Below are positions 36,506 to 45,038 of a stretch of 64,000 nucleotides of DNA, piece after piece. The stretch is from Bradyrhizobium paxllaeri (GTDB lineage Bacteria; Pseudomonadota; Alphaproteobacteria; Rhizobiales; Xanthobacteraceae): NCBI RefSeq assembly GCF_001693515.2, contig NZ_CP042968.1, forward strand, positions 7,782,501-7,846,500. The letters run 5' to 3'. How positions within the stretch are numbered: position 1 is the stretch's first letter; every line of letters starts with the position of its first letter. A program made the translations under genes and the position numbers. A model generated the notes under the pieces. That model worked only from the letters and a program-made list of their open reading frames with translations. It did not search any database and was not told the origin of the DNA.

Positions 36506-38575
36506 ATGAAAATCGACGACCGGCCGACCGTCGCCGCGCCCGACGATGATCCCTATCTCTGGCTCGAGGACATCGAAGGCGAGCGCGCGCTCGATTTCGT
36601 CGACCGGCAAAGCCGGCTGACAATGGAAACTTTCGGCGGCCGCCAATTCGCGGCAGATCGCGACACGCTTGCGGCGATCTATGACCGCTCCGACAATATT
36701 CCCTACATCACGCGCCGCGGCGGGTTCGTTTACAATCTCTGGAAGGATGCCAAAAATCCGCGCGGCCTCTGGCGACGCACGACGCTCGCAGACTTTCGCA
36801 ACGCGGAGCCCGCCTGGGAAACGCTGCTGGATATCGACCGCCTCGCCACTGAAGAGGACAAGGATTGGCTGCTCAACTGGACTGAGCCGCAGTCGGGCAA
36901 TGATCCGCGCGTCATCATCGCCCTTTCCCGAGGCGGCAGCGACGCGGTGGTGCTGCGGGAATTCGATCTGGATGCGAAAGCCTTCGTCGCAGACGGATTC
37001 ACCTTGCCGGAAGCCAAGAGCGCAGTCCAATGGGCCGACGCCGACACGCTGCTGCTTTCGAGCGCCCTCGGCGAGGGCATGGCGACGACGTCAGGCTATG
37101 CGAGAACAGTCCGGTTATGGCGCCGCGGTGAACCTGTGGAGCAAGCACCCGTGCTGTTCGACGTGCCGGCCGACCGGATGGGCGCGTATTGCGGCGTTGA
37201 CGACACCGCTCCGACGCCGCGGGTTTGGTTCATCGATCGGATCGATTTCTTCCACCAGAATATCTGGCTCGGCACCGAGGCTGGTCCCCACACAAGACTC
37301 GACCTGCCGACCGACGTCTGGCTGGAAGCGCATCAGGACTGGCTGGCCGTGAAGGTGCGTGGCGCCTGGACGATCGCGGGCAAGACCTATGCGCCGGACA
37401 GCGTGCTCGGCATCTCGCTTTCGGCCTTTCTGGCTGGCGATCGCCACTTCACCCTCGTGTACGAGCCGGGGCCACGGCGGGCGCTGCAGGGATTTTTCTG
37501 GACGGCCGGCAAGCTCGTATTGTCCGTTCTCGACGAGTTGCAGCCGGTGTTCGAAATCTGCACGCCATCGGCAATCGGCTGGACGCGCGCGAGACTGCAA
37601 GGCCTTCCCGAGATCGGCGTCGTCGATGTCTGGCGCCTCGACCGTCACGAAGCCGAAAGCAATGGCGACCTGCTCGCCAATGTGCAGGATCCGCTGACGC
37701 CGTCTTCGCTGATGCTGATCGAAGGCGCCGCCGCGCCGGCGATATTGAAGCAGGCGCCAAAGACTTTTTCCGCCGACGGGTTCGTGGTTACCCGCCACGA
37801 GGCGATTTCGGCGGATGACGAGCGCATTCCCTATGTGCAGACCGGTCCCGCCACCACGACCGGGGATGCACCGGTCTACATGAGCGCCTATGGCGGCTTC
37901 GGCCTCGCGGTAAGGCCCTCTTACAGCTCCGCACTCGGCAAGCTCTGGCTTGAGCGCGGCGGCACCACGGTGCAGGCCAATATCCGCGGCGGCGGCGAGT
38001 TCGGCACACGCTGGCACGATGCCGGCCGTTATGCCGGCAAACGGCTGGCGCATGATGATTTCGCGGCCGTTGCCGCGGACCTCGTCAAGCGTGGCGTGAC
38101 GCGCACCAGCAGGATTGCCGCCGAAGGCGGATCGAACGGCGGCATCCTGATCACCAACATGCTGGTGCGCTACCCCGAACGATTCGGCGCGCTGTTCTGC
38201 ACGATTCCCCTGGTCGACATGCGCCGCTACACCAAGCTGCTCGCAGGCGCGAGCTGGATCGCGGAATATGGCGATCCCGACAAGCCCGCGGAGTGGGAGT
38301 GGCTGAAGACCTATTCCGCCTATCACACCGCAACGCCGGGCCAGAACTACCCGCCGATCCTGATCGCCACCACGCGGCGCGACGACCGCGTCCATCCCGG
38401 CCACGCCCGCAAGATGGCGGCCAAGCTGCAAGCCATGGGATATGAAGCCTATTTCTACGAGCCCGCCGCCGGCGGTCACGGCTACGGCAAGGACAATCGC
38501 GAACGCGCCGGCTTCATCGCGCTGGGATATGCGTTCCTGAGAAACAAGATCGGCTGGGACGATGGCGCCGTGTAG
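36506..38575 (+). CDS. Prolyl oligopeptidase family serine peptidase (S9A)
   Basis: 689 aa from ATG 36506 (MKIDDRPTVAAPDDDPYLWLEDIEGERALDFV), with GGAG upstream; an in-frame ATG at 36401 lacks support. The N-terminal part is a seven-bladed propeller-like domain. The C-terminal alpha/beta hydrolase carries the nucleophile in AAEGGSNGG (Ser543), an acidic residue in TTRRDDRVHPGHA, and His658 in AGGHGYG. The intact triad predicts activity on short proline-containing peptides. No signal peptide is present, so it is cytoplasmic. The region 36297-36505 upstream is gene-free. Confidence 0.9.
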   Translation: MKIDDRPTVAAPDDDPYLWLEDIEGERALDFVDRQSRLTMETFGGRQFAADRDTLAAIYDRSDNIPYITRRGGFVYNLWKDAKNPRGLWRRTTLADFRNAEPAWETLLDIDRLATEEDKDWLLNWTEPQSGNDPRVIIALSRGGSDAVVLREFDLDAKAFVADGFTLPEAKSAVQWADADTLLLSSALGEGMATTSGYARTVRLWRRGEPVEQAPVLFDVPADRMGAYCGVDDTAPTPRVWFIDRIDFFHQNIWLGTEAGPHTRLDLPTDVWLEAHQDWLAVKVRGAWTIAGKTYAPDSVLGISLSAFLAGDRHFTLVYEPGPRRALQGFFWTAGKLVLSVLDELQPVFEICTPSAIGWTRARLQGLPEIGVVDVWRLDRHEAESNGDLLANVQDPLTPSSLMLIEGAAAPAILKQAPKTFSADGFVVTRHEAISADDERIPYVQTGPATTTGDAPVYMSAYGGFGLAVRPSYSSALGKLWLERGGTTVQANIRGGGEFGTRWHDAGRYAGKRLAHDDFAAVAADLVKRGVTRTSRIAAEGGSNGGILITNMLVRYPERFGALFCTIPLVDMRRYTKLLAGASWIAEYGDPDKPAEWEWLKTYSAYHTATPGQNYPPILIATTRRDDRVHPGHARKMAAKLQAMGYEAYFYEPAAGGHGYGKDNRERAGFIALGYAFLRNKIGWDDGAV

Positions 38576-38595
38576 CGCATAGGCCTGCGGGACCT

Positions 38596-38681
38596 GTAGG
38601 GTGGGCAAAGGCGCTTGCGCCGTGCCCACCATCAGCACTCCACTCGGGATGGTGGGCACGCTTACGCTTTGCCCACCCTAC
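38596..38681. repeat. Palindromic repeat, GTAGGGTGGGCAAAG family, copy 2
   Basis: GTAGGGTGGGCAAAGGCGC at the left and GCTTTGCCCACCCTAC at the right, with inner GTGCCCACCAT / ATGGTGGGCAC. It separates the peptidase from the methyltransferase gene. Confidence 0.88.
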
Positions 38682-38735
38682 AAGGATGCTATGCGCATTA
38701 CGCTCCACCAATCCGCCATACGAATGGAGGGCAAA

Positions 38736-39605
38736 ATGGACGCGCAAGCCGAACTCCGCATCATCCGTGCGGCCTACGCCAAACAGGTCCTTGCCGCGGC
38801 AAGCGTTGTCGATGCGCGCCTGGCGCAAGCGTTCGCGGCCATTCCGCGCGAGGACTTTCTCGGTCCCGGTCCGTGGCTGGTGCTGCGGTGGCTTCGCAAC
38901 TATGTGCCGACGCCCGACGCCGATCCCGTCTATCTCTATACCGACGATCTGGTGGCGCTGGAGCCCGAGCGGAACGTCAACAACGGGCAGCCGTCGTTGC
39001 ATGCCCATCTCATTCACCAGGCAGCACCCGCCGCAGGCGAGCACGTGGTGCATGTCGGAACGGGCACGGGCTATTACACTGCCATCCTCGCGCATCTCGT
39101 CGGACCGTCCGGCCGCGTGACGGGAATCGAGTATGACGGCGCTCTCGCCGCACGCGCCAAAGCTAGCCTGGCGCCCTATTCGAATGTCACCGTGATCGAG
39201 GGCGACGGCACGCAGGTGCCATTCGATGCCGCCGATGTCATCTATGTCAACGCAGGCTGCACGCAGCCAGCGAAACGCTGGCTCGATGGCCTTGCCGATG
39301 GCGGCCGCCTGATCATGCCGATGACATCGGATCAGGGATTTGGCGGTATCGCGCCGGAGCGCCTGGCGAGCGCCGGCGCGGTGTTCCGAATTGAGCGAAG
39401 AGCTGCGGACTATCTTGCATGCTGGATCTCGCCCGTTGCGATCTTCCCCTGCGCCGGCGGCCGCGACGAGGCGTCCGAACGGGCGCTGGCCGAAGCCTTT
39501 TCCGGTGGCGATGTACAGAGGATCACGCGGCTGTACCGCGACCAGGACATTCCCGACGAGCGCTGCTGGCTGCGCGGACCGGGGTGGTGCCTCGCCTATC
39601 ACTAA
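38736..39605 (+). CDS. Protein-L-isoaspartate O-methyltransferase-like methyltransferase
   Basis: 289 aa from ATG 38736, with GGAGG 6 bases upstream. The N-terminus (VDARLAQAFAAIPREDFLGPGPW) and QPSLHAHLIHQAAPAAGEHVVHVGTGTGYYTAILAHLVGPSGRVTGIEYD follow the PCMT pattern. The SAM-binding motif I is VVHVGTGTGYYTA. It probably methylates damaged aspartyl residues or a related substrate in the cytoplasm. It is longer than E. coli Pcm by about 80 residues, with a divergent C-terminus (RITRLYRDQDIPDERCWLRGPGWCLAYH), so the substrate may differ. It is flanked on both sides by copies of the same repeat. Confidence 0.8.
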   Translation: MDAQAELRIIRAAYAKQVLAAASVVDARLAQAFAAIPREDFLGPGPWLVLRWLRNYVPTPDADPVYLYTDDLVALEPERNVNNGQPSLHAHLIHQAAPAAGEHVVHVGTGTGYYTAILAHLVGPSGRVTGIEYDGALAARAKASLAPYSNVTVIEGDGTQVPFDAADVIYVNAGCTQPAKRWLDGLADGGRLIMPMTSDQGFGGIAPERLASAGAVFRIERRAADYLACWISPVAIFPCAGGRDEASERALAEAFSGGDVQRITRLYRDQDIPDERCWLRGPGWCLAYH

Positions 39606-39615
39606 GGCCCAGTCT

Positions 39616-39702
39616 GTAAGATGGGCAAAGGCGCGCTTGCGCCGTGCCCACCATTAGCACTCTGCTCGAGATGGTGGGCACGCTTCGCTTTGCCCACCCT
39701 AC
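39616..39702. repeat. Palindromic repeat, GTAGGGTGGGCAAAG family, copy 3
   Basis: A slightly decayed left end (GTAAGATGGGCAAAG) with intact inner GTGCCCACCAT / ATGGTGGGCAC and right arm TTTGCCCACCCTAC. It lies between two convergent methyltransferase genes. Confidence 0.85.
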
Positions 39703-39705
39703 AAT

Positions 39706-40392
39706 TTACGCCGACGCGTCAGAGCGCCCGAACACTAAAATCATATTGTTGGCGGGCATCTGCACGGTCTCAAACAGGACAAGACCCACGCCGGCGGCGA
39801 GCTTCTCCACCTCGGCGATATCACGCACGCCCCATTCGGCATCCTGCTCGCGCAGGCTGGTGTCGAACACGGCATTGCTCATGGCGGTGTGCTTGCCGGC
39901 GCGCTTGAACGGGCCATAGAGAAACAATCGTCCGTCGCTGCGCAGATAGCGGCCTGCACCGGCGAACAGGCCTTCGGCCACGCGCCACGGTGCGATGTGG
40001 ATGACATTGGCGCAGAACACCGCCAGCAATTCGCCCGGCCCGCTGTCATCATGCATTTGCGGACACCAGGCGGGATCGGAGAGATCGACGCGGAGCGGCG
40101 GACGGATGTTCGGCAAGGCGGTGTGTGCGCGCCATGCTTCGATGCTGGCGAGATGCCGTTCGTTGAGATCGCTCGGCCACCAGGTGATGTCGGGCGTATG
40201 TGTTGCGAAATGCACCACATGCTGGCCGGTGCCGCTGCCGGCCTCCAGCACGTCACCGGATTTGTCGGCGAGGAATTTCTGCAGCACCGCCCAGATCGGC
40301 GCATGATTGCGGTGAAATGCTGCCGCATCGAGCCTGCCGTCGGGCTCGACCGGCCGGCCGTCCTTGCCGAACTCCACCACAAACTCAGCCAT
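39706..40392 (-). CDS. DUF938 family SAM-dependent methyltransferase
   Basis: 228 aa from ATG 40392 (MAEFVVEFGKDGRPVEPDG). The protein shows AAAFHRNHAPIWAVLQKFL, motif I DVLEAGSGTGQHVVHFA, WWPSDLNERHLASIEAWR and FCANVIHIAPWRVAEGLFAGAGRYL, characteristic of DUF938 class I methyltransferases. The substrate is unknown. It is encoded 33 bp after the ArsR gene on the same strand, so a thiol or sulfur link is possible but unproven. Confidence 0.85.
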   Translation of the reverse strand: MAEFVVEFGKDGRPVEPDGRLDAAAFHRNHAPIWAVLQKFLADKSGDVLEAGSGTGQHVVHFATHTPDITWWPSDLNERHLASIEAWRAHTALPNIRPPLRVDLSDPAWCPQMHDDSGPGELLAVFCANVIHIAPWRVAEGLFAGAGRYLRSDGRLFLYGPFKRAGKHTAMSNAVFDTSLREQDAEWGVRDIAEVEKLAAGVGLVLFETVQMPANNMILVFGRSDASA

Positions 40393-40425
40393 CTCAATTC
40401 GTTCCTGCAACAAAGTGGCGCAGCA

Positions 40426-40791
40426 TCACTTCAGATCGCCGCAGAAAATTTCCTTCAACACCCCAAGCAGACGCAATGTGCGCTGGTCGGCGACGCGATA
40501 ATGCAGCGTCTGCGAGGTACGCCGGAATTCCACCAGGCCGTCGGCGCGCAGTTTCGCCAGATGCTGCGACAGTGCCGACTGGCTCAGCTTCACGACAGCG
40601 ACGAGTTCGCCGACCGTCATCTCGCCGCGCACGGCAAGAAAGCAGAGGATCAGCAAACGCTTTTCATTGGCCAGCATTTTCAGGAGTTGGGCCGCCTCGC
40701 CGGCCTGCTTCGCCAGCGTCTTCAGCGCCGCCTCATCGTCGGCGCCGGGGGCGAATTGCATCTCGTCGGCGGCCGTAGCGACTGCGCTCAT
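40426..40791 (-). CDS. ArsR family repressor with two cysteines, probable SoxR/BigR/SqrR-type persulfide sensor
   Basis: 121 aa. The winged helix reads LLKMLANEKRLLILCFLAVRGEMTVGELVAVVKLSQSALSQHLAKLRADGLVEFRRTSQTLHYRVAD. Cys50 (LLILC) and Cys117 (EIFCGDLK) are the only cysteines and are 67 residues apart, closely matching the 66-residue spacing of Cys41 and Cys107 in SqrR. Those residues form a tetrasulfide with persulfides and release DNA. It diverges from the sox operon, so it is the likely sulfur-responsive repressor of soxC onward. The DUF938 gene follows it. Confidence 0.87.
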   Translation of the reverse strand: MSAVATAADEMQFAPGADDEAALKTLAKQAGEAAQLLKMLANEKRLLILCFLAVRGEMTVGELVAVVKLSQSALSQHLAKLRADGLVEFRRTSQTLHYRVADQRTLRLLGVLKEIFCGDLK

Positions 40792-40859
40792 TTCTTCATA
40801 TCCAGAATAGTTTTCCGCGCCTGCGAAGCACAGATATCATACTACTGCGCCATCAGTTC

Positions 40860-40875
40860 TTTAGCATTGACTAAA
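40860..40875. promoter_or_regulatory. Dyad TTTAG-N6-CTAAA between arsR and soxC
   Basis: Five-base perfect arms in an AT-rich stretch, about 70 bp from both the arsR and the soxC starts. It is a plausible but weak ArsR operator candidate. Confidence 0.35.
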
Positions 40876-40890
40876 TTAGCAAGCGTGGAT

Positions 40891-40903
40891 ATTCCTTCAA
40901 AAA
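40891..40903 (+). promoter_or_regulatory. ATTCCTTCAAAAA, motif shared with the persulfide dioxygenase promoter
   Basis: It differs by one base from ATTCCTTCGAAAA at 47829. Both lie upstream of sulfur genes, 44-93 bp before the start codons, and both are embedded in unusually AT-rich sequence for this genome. Confidence 0.4.
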
Positions 40904-40946
40904 AGCAAGAAATGATGCGGCGATGCGGCCGCGAGGGGAAGAAAAC

Positions 40947-42254
40947 GTGCGGCCGGACCCGTTACGCAGCAAAGCTGTTCTCTCCGATCTCGCCAGATCA
41001 CCCACACCTTTGGGCCGCCGCAGCTTCCTCGGCCTCGGCGCGCTCCTGACCGGCAGCCTCGCCCTTGGCGGCAAACCGGCGACCGCCGACCCCGCGCAAG
41101 ATTCTCCCCCGGCCGATGCCCCCTGGTCGCAATCGATCGGCGCGGGCGTGGTCGATCGGCCCTACGGCCGGCCCGCCGATACCGAAGCCTCCGTCATCCG
41201 GCGCAACGTGCCCTGGCTGACCGCCGGCACGGAATCGTCGGTGAGCTTTTCGCCGCTGCAGGAGCTGCAGGGCATCATCACGCCGAACGGGCTGTTCTTC
41301 GAGCGCCACCATGCGGGATGGCCCAGCATCGATCCGGCGCAGCACAAGCTCATGATCCACGGCCTCGTGGAGCGGCCGCTGCTTCTCACCATGAAAGACA
41401 TCCTGCGCTTCCCGCAGACCACGCGCATCCATTTCATCGAATGCCCCGCCAATGGCGGCATGAACTGGCGCGCGGCGCAGATGAACTCGCTGCAGTTCAG
41501 CCACGGCATGGTCAGTTGCGCGGAATGGACCGGCGTAAAACTGTCGACGCTGCTGGAAGAGGTCGGCATCAAGAAGGAAGCGAAGTGGGCGATGGTCGAA
41601 GGCGCCGACGGCGCGCATATGAACCGCAGCCTGCCACTCGACAAATGCCTCGACGATTGCCTCGTGGTCTATGCACAGAACGGCGAGGCGCTGCGGCCCG
41701 AACAGGGGTATCCGCTGCGGCTGGTGGTGCCGGGCTGGGAAGGCAACGTCAACATCAAGTGGCTGCGGCGGATCAAGCTCGGCGAAAAGCCGTGGCACAC
41801 CCGCGAAGAGACCTCGAAATACACCGACCTGATGCCTGATGGCACCTCGCGCGGCTTCACCTGGCTGATGGACGCGAAATCGGTCGTCACCTTTCCCTGC
41901 CCGGAAAAACCGATCGATGGGCCCGGCCTCTATGAGATCAGGGGACTGGCCTGGACCGGCAACGGAAAGGTCAAGCGCGTCGACGTCTCCACGGATGGCG
42001 GCGTCAACTGGCAGGCCGCGCGGCTGCATGAGCCGATATTGTCGAAGGCACTGACGAAATTCACGCTGCCCTGGCGCTGGGACGGCCGTCCCGCGCTGGT
42101 CGCCTCCCGCGTCATTGACGAGACCGGTTACGTGCAGCCGACGGTTGCACAACTCCGCGCGCAACGCGGCTCCAACTCGATCTACCACAACAATTCGATC
42201 CAGACCTGGCAGGTCAAACCGGACGGAAGCGTGTTCAATGTACAGCTCGCGTAG
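40947..42254 (+). CDS. soxC: Sulfite/sulfane dehydrogenase molybdopterin subunit SoxC
   Basis: 435 aa from GTG 40947, which has GAGGGG 8-9 bases upstream; an in-frame ATG at 40923 is the alternative. The Tat signal is LGRRSFLGLGALLTGSLALGG. The molybdopterin oxidoreductase domain follows with IHFIECPANGGMNW (the Mo-ligand Cys), VSCAEWTGVKLSTLLEEVG and VVPGWEGNVNIKWLRRIKLG, then the dimerisation domain (IRGLAWTGNGKVKRVDVSTDGGVNW). SoxCD oxidises the sulfane sulfur bound to SoxY, allowing complete thiosulfate oxidation to sulfate in the periplasm. It is the first gene of the sox operon and overlaps soxD. Confidence 0.92.
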   Translation: MRPDPLRSKAVLSDLARSPTPLGRRSFLGLGALLTGSLALGGKPATADPAQDSPPADAPWSQSIGAGVVDRPYGRPADTEASVIRRNVPWLTAGTESSVSFSPLQELQGIITPNGLFFERHHAGWPSIDPAQHKLMIHGLVERPLLLTMKDILRFPQTTRIHFIECPANGGMNWRAAQMNSLQFSHGMVSCAEWTGVKLSTLLEEVGIKKEAKWAMVEGADGAHMNRSLPLDKCLDDCLVVYAQNGEALRPEQGYPLRLVVPGWEGNVNIKWLRRIKLGEKPWHTREETSKYTDLMPDGTSRGFTWLMDAKSVVTFPCPEKPIDGPGLYEIRGLAWTGNGKVKRVDVSTDGGVNWQAARLHEPILSKALTKFTLPWRWDGRPALVASRVIDETGYVQPTVAQLRAQRGSNSIYHNNSIQTWQVKPDGSVFNVQLA

Positions 42255-42909
42255 GATTGGCCTGCTGCTCGCAGCCCTGCTCGCAGCCGCCTGCACGCGC
42301 GCAGGCGCGGCGGAGCCCGGCCATTTCGGCTACGGCAGCGTGGCAACGCCGGCGCAGATCGCCGGATGGGACATCGACGCGCGCGGCGAGGACGGAACAG
42401 GCCTGCCGCCGGGCAAGGGCACGGTCGACCGGGGCGCCGAGGTCTATGCCGAGCAATGCGCCGCCTGCCATGGAACCTTTGGCGAAGGCGAAGGCCGTTT
42501 TCCGAAGCTGGTCGGCGGCGTCGGATCGCTCCGGGACGAGCGCCCGGAGCCGACGGTGGGCAGCTACTGGCCGTTTGCCCCGACCCTATGGGACTATATT
42601 AACCGCGCCATGCCGATGCCCGCGCCGCACACATTGTCAGCGGATGAAGTTTATGCTTTGACCGCCTATATTCTGAGCCTCAACGACCTTGTTCCCAATG
42701 AATTTGTTGCCGATCGCAACAGCTTGCCGAAAGTCAAAATGCGCAATCGCGACAATTTCATCTGGACCGACCCGCGCCCGGATACGGCAGCCAAGCCTTG
42801 CATGAACGCCTGCGTGAACGCCGCCGATGTCAGGATCGCGTCGACGGCCGAAGGCAGGAACCTGACGCCGCGCACGACCGGACCGCTCGACACGATGCAA
42901 CCGAAATAG
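42238..42909 (+). CDS. soxD: SoxD, c-type cytochrome subunit of sulfane dehydrogenase
   Basis: 223 aa from ATG 42238, overlapping the soxC end by 17 bp. The signal peptide is RRIGLLLAALLAAACTRAGA. One haem c site is present, CAACH (74-78), with a likely Met ligand in MPMPAPHTL. It passes electrons from SoxC to the respiratory chain. Paracoccus SoxD is about 380 aa with two haem domains; this protein corresponds to the N-terminal mono-haem domain plus a C-terminal extension with two further cysteines (KPCMNACVN). Confidence 0.87.
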   Translation: MYSSRRIGLLLAALLAAACTRAGAAEPGHFGYGSVATPAQIAGWDIDARGEDGTGLPPGKGTVDRGAEVYAEQCAACHGTFGEGEGRFPKLVGGVGSLRDERPEPTVGSYWPFAPTLWDYINRAMPMPAPHTLSADEVYALTAYILSLNDLVPNEFVADRNSLPKVKMRNRDNFIWTDPRPDTAAKPCMNACVNAADVRIASTAEGRNLTPRTTGPLDTMQPK

Positions 42910-42926
42910 AAATTACGGAAACGCCT

Positions 42927-43298
42927 GTGACCGATCACTTCAAGACCAAATCTTCGAGGTTCCCGGCGTTCGCGCTGGCACTGGCCATCGGCGCTTTCGC
43001 ATCCGCAAGCTCCGCGCAGGCGCAGTCCGCGGTGGACGAAGGCCGCAAGCTCGCCTTCGACCGCAGCAAGGGCAATTGCCTGACCTGCCATGTCATCAAG
43101 GGCGGCAACCTCCCCGGCACGATCGGACCCGAGCTGGTCGACATCAAGAGCAAGTATCCCAAGCGCGAGGAACTCGTCGCCATTCTCCATGACGAAACCC
43201 TGCGCAATCCGCTGACCGTGATGCCGCCGTTCGGACGGAATCGAATTCTGACCGAAAAGGAAATCAACGCCGTGGTGGATTTCCTGCAGACGCTGTGA
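42927..43298 (+). CDS. soxX: SoxX, mono-haem c-type cytochrome
   Basis: 123 aa from GTG 42927, with GGAA upstream. The signal peptide is SRFPAFALALAIGAFASASSAQA. The haem site is CLTCH (51-55) and the distal Met lies in TVMPPFGRNRILTEKEINAVVDFLQTL, the characteristic SoxX C-terminus. SoxX pairs with SoxA to attach thiosulfate to the SoxY cysteine and takes up the electrons. It is encoded 17 bp after soxD. Confidence 0.92.
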   Translation: MTDHFKTKSSRFPAFALALAIGAFASASSAQAQSAVDEGRKLAFDRSKGNCLTCHVIKGGNLPGTIGPELVDIKSKYPKREELVAILHDETLRNPLTVMPPFGRNRILTEKEINAVVDFLQTL

Positions 43299-43354
43299 CG
43301 CAAGACGAGAAATCAGGGCTGAGACGTGCGCACGCACGCATGAGGAGACGAGAT

Positions 43355-43843
43355 ATGAGTGACGTCGAATTTTCGGCCACGCGGCGGCTGATCCTGCAGG
43401 GTGCAGGCGCAGTTGCGCTCATCGGCCTCGGCAATTTGCCCTTTGGCCTGACGCCGGCGCTCGCTGCGGCCAATGACAAATATCCGGAAGAGGCGTTCAA
43501 GCAGAAGAGCGACGCCGACGCCATCAAGACGCTCTATGGCAAGACCGCCGAGCCTTCGGACAAGGTGAAGCTGGACGCACCCGAAATCGCCGAGAACGGC
43601 GCCGTCGTGCCGATCTCGGTCTCTACGACGCTTGCCGACGTGACCTCGATCGCGTTCCTCGTCAGCGAAAATCCGAACGTGCTGATCGCAAAATACAACA
43701 TCCCGGCAGGCACGCTGCCGAACGTCGCCAACCGCATCAAGATGGCCAAGACCAGCAATGTGACGGTGCTGGTAGAAGCCGGCGGCAAGCTCTTCAGCGC
43801 CTCCAAGGAGGTCAAAGTCACCGTCGGCGGCTGCGGCGGTTAA
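43355..43843 (+). CDS. soxY: SoxY, sulfur-carrier subunit
   Basis: 162 aa from ATG 43355, with GAGGAG upstream. The Tat-like signal includes SATRRLILQGAGAVALIGLG. The mature domain ends KVTVGGCGG: the C-terminal GGCGG swinging arm whose cysteine carries the thiosulfate-derived sulfur chain from enzyme to enzyme. It forms a heterodimer with SoxZ, encoded 20 bp downstream. Confidence 0.95.
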   Translation: MSDVEFSATRRLILQGAGAVALIGLGNLPFGLTPALAAANDKYPEEAFKQKSDADAIKTLYGKTAEPSDKVKLDAPEIAENGAVVPISVSTTLADVTSIAFLVSENPNVLIAKYNIPAGTLPNVANRIKMAKTSNVTVLVEAGGKLFSASKEVKVTVGGCGG

Positions 43844-43863
43844 GGCATCGAGGGAGAACTCAC

Positions 43864-44175
43864 ATGGCATCCACCATTCGCGTGCGCGCCACGTCAAGCG
43901 GCGAGACTACCGAGGTGCAGGCGCTGATCCAGCACCCGATGGATTCCGGCTTCGTGAAGAACGCCAAGGGCGAGACCATTCCGCCGCATTTCATCCAGCA
44001 GCTTACCTTCGAGCATGACGGCAAGAACGTATTCATCGCTGATTGGGGCGGTGGCATTTCCAAAGACCCCTATGTCAAGTTCACCTTCAAGGGCGGCAAG
44101 AAGGGCGATGAACTGAAGATAAGCTGGGTCGACAACAAGGGCGCAACCGACACCACCACGGCGAAGATCCAATGA
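43864..44175 (+). CDS. soxZ: SoxZ, partner of the SoxY sulfur carrier
   Basis: 103 aa without a signal peptide; it is exported with SoxY as a folded complex through the Tat system. The family sequence STIRVRATSSGETTEVQALIQHPMDSGFVKNAKGETIPPHFIQQ and FKGGKKGDELKISWVDNKGATDTTTAKI is highly typical. The last codons overlap the soxA start (ATGA). Confidence 0.95.
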   Translation: MASTIRVRATSSGETTEVQALIQHPMDSGFVKNAKGETIPPHFIQQLTFEHDGKNVFIADWGGGISKDPYVKFTFKGGKKGDELKISWVDNKGATDTTTAKIQ

Positions 44176-45038
44176 AGCTGCGATCCGCGATCTATCTGGC
44201 TTCCGCCGCGCTTTCGCTTGCGCTGTTGACGCTTGCCAGCACGCTGCCGTCAGGCGCCGCCGACAAGGTCGACCCTGTCGCCGACGCCAAGGCGTTCAAG
44301 AAATTCTTCACCGACAAATTCCCGAAGGTGAAGCTGGAGGATTTCGTCAACGGTCCCTATTCGATGAACGAGGACCTGCACAAGCAATGGCAGGAGAAGG
44401 AACAGTTTCCGCCTTACGAGTTCTCGCTCGAAATGGGCAAGGAAATGTTCTCAAAGCCGTTCAAGAACGGCAAGACCTACGCCGATTGCTTCGAGAATGG
44501 CGGCATCGGCGTCCGCCAGAACTATCCTTACTTCGACGCGAAGGAAGGCAAGGTCATCACGCTTGAGCTGGCCTTGAACCGCTGCCGCGAGGCCAATGGC
44601 GAAGCGCCCTATTCCTATGTCAGGGACGAAATGGCGGCGCTGACGGCCTACATGGCCTTCACCTCCCGCGGCAAGCCGATGGACATCAAGATCCCGAATG
44701 ATCCGCGGGCGCTCGCAGCCTACGAGGCCGGCAAGGAATATTTCTACACGCGGCGCGGCCAGCTCAACTTCTCCTGCGCCACCTGCCATGTGCAGAGCCC
44801 GGGCGAGCGCATCCGCGCCGAAATCCTGGCGCCCGCGCTCGGCATCGTCAACGCGATGCCGATCTATCGCTCGGAATGGAGCGGCATGGGCACCACCAGC
44901 CGGCGCTTCACCACCTGCAACAGCCAGATCCGCGGCGTGCCGCTGAGCCCGCAGGACGACGAATATCGCAACGTCGAGTACTACCTGTCCTATGTCAGCA
45001 ACGGGCTACCGATATCGGGTCCGGGAGCGCGGCCATGA
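44172..45038 (+). CDS. soxA: SoxA, cytochrome c thiosulfate-ligating enzyme
   Basis: 288 aa with signal peptide AIYLASAALSLALLTLASTLPSGAA. The catalytic C-terminal domain has haem site CATCH (202-206) and the persulfide-forming ligand Cys249 in RRFTTCNSQIRG. The N-terminal domain lacks a CxxCH; its Cys106 (YADCFENGG) and Cys138 (LNRC) probably make the disulfide seen in mono-haem SoxA proteins. With SoxX it couples thiosulfate oxidatively to SoxY. The soxA stop overlaps the start of the next gene. Confidence 0.95.
   Translation: MKLRSAIYLASAALSLALLTLASTLPSGAADKVDPVADAKAFKKFFTDKFPKVKLEDFVNGPYSMNEDLHKQWQEKEQFPPYEFSLEMGKEMFSKPFKNGKTYADCFENGGIGVRQNYPYFDAKEGKVITLELALNRCREANGEAPYSYVRDEMAALTAYMAFTSRGKPMDIKIPNDPRALAAYEAGKEYFYTRRGQLNFSCATCHVQSPGERIRAEILAPALGIVNAMPIYRSEWSGMGTTSRRFTTCNSQIRGVPLSPQDDEYRNVEYYLSYVSNGLPISGPGARP

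Noticed and set aside
38601..39660. Short frames starting MGKGA...PCPP in several intergenic regions
   Set aside because: They are translations of the GTAGGGTGGGCAAAG repeat, and the same peptide appears wherever that repeat lies in that frame.
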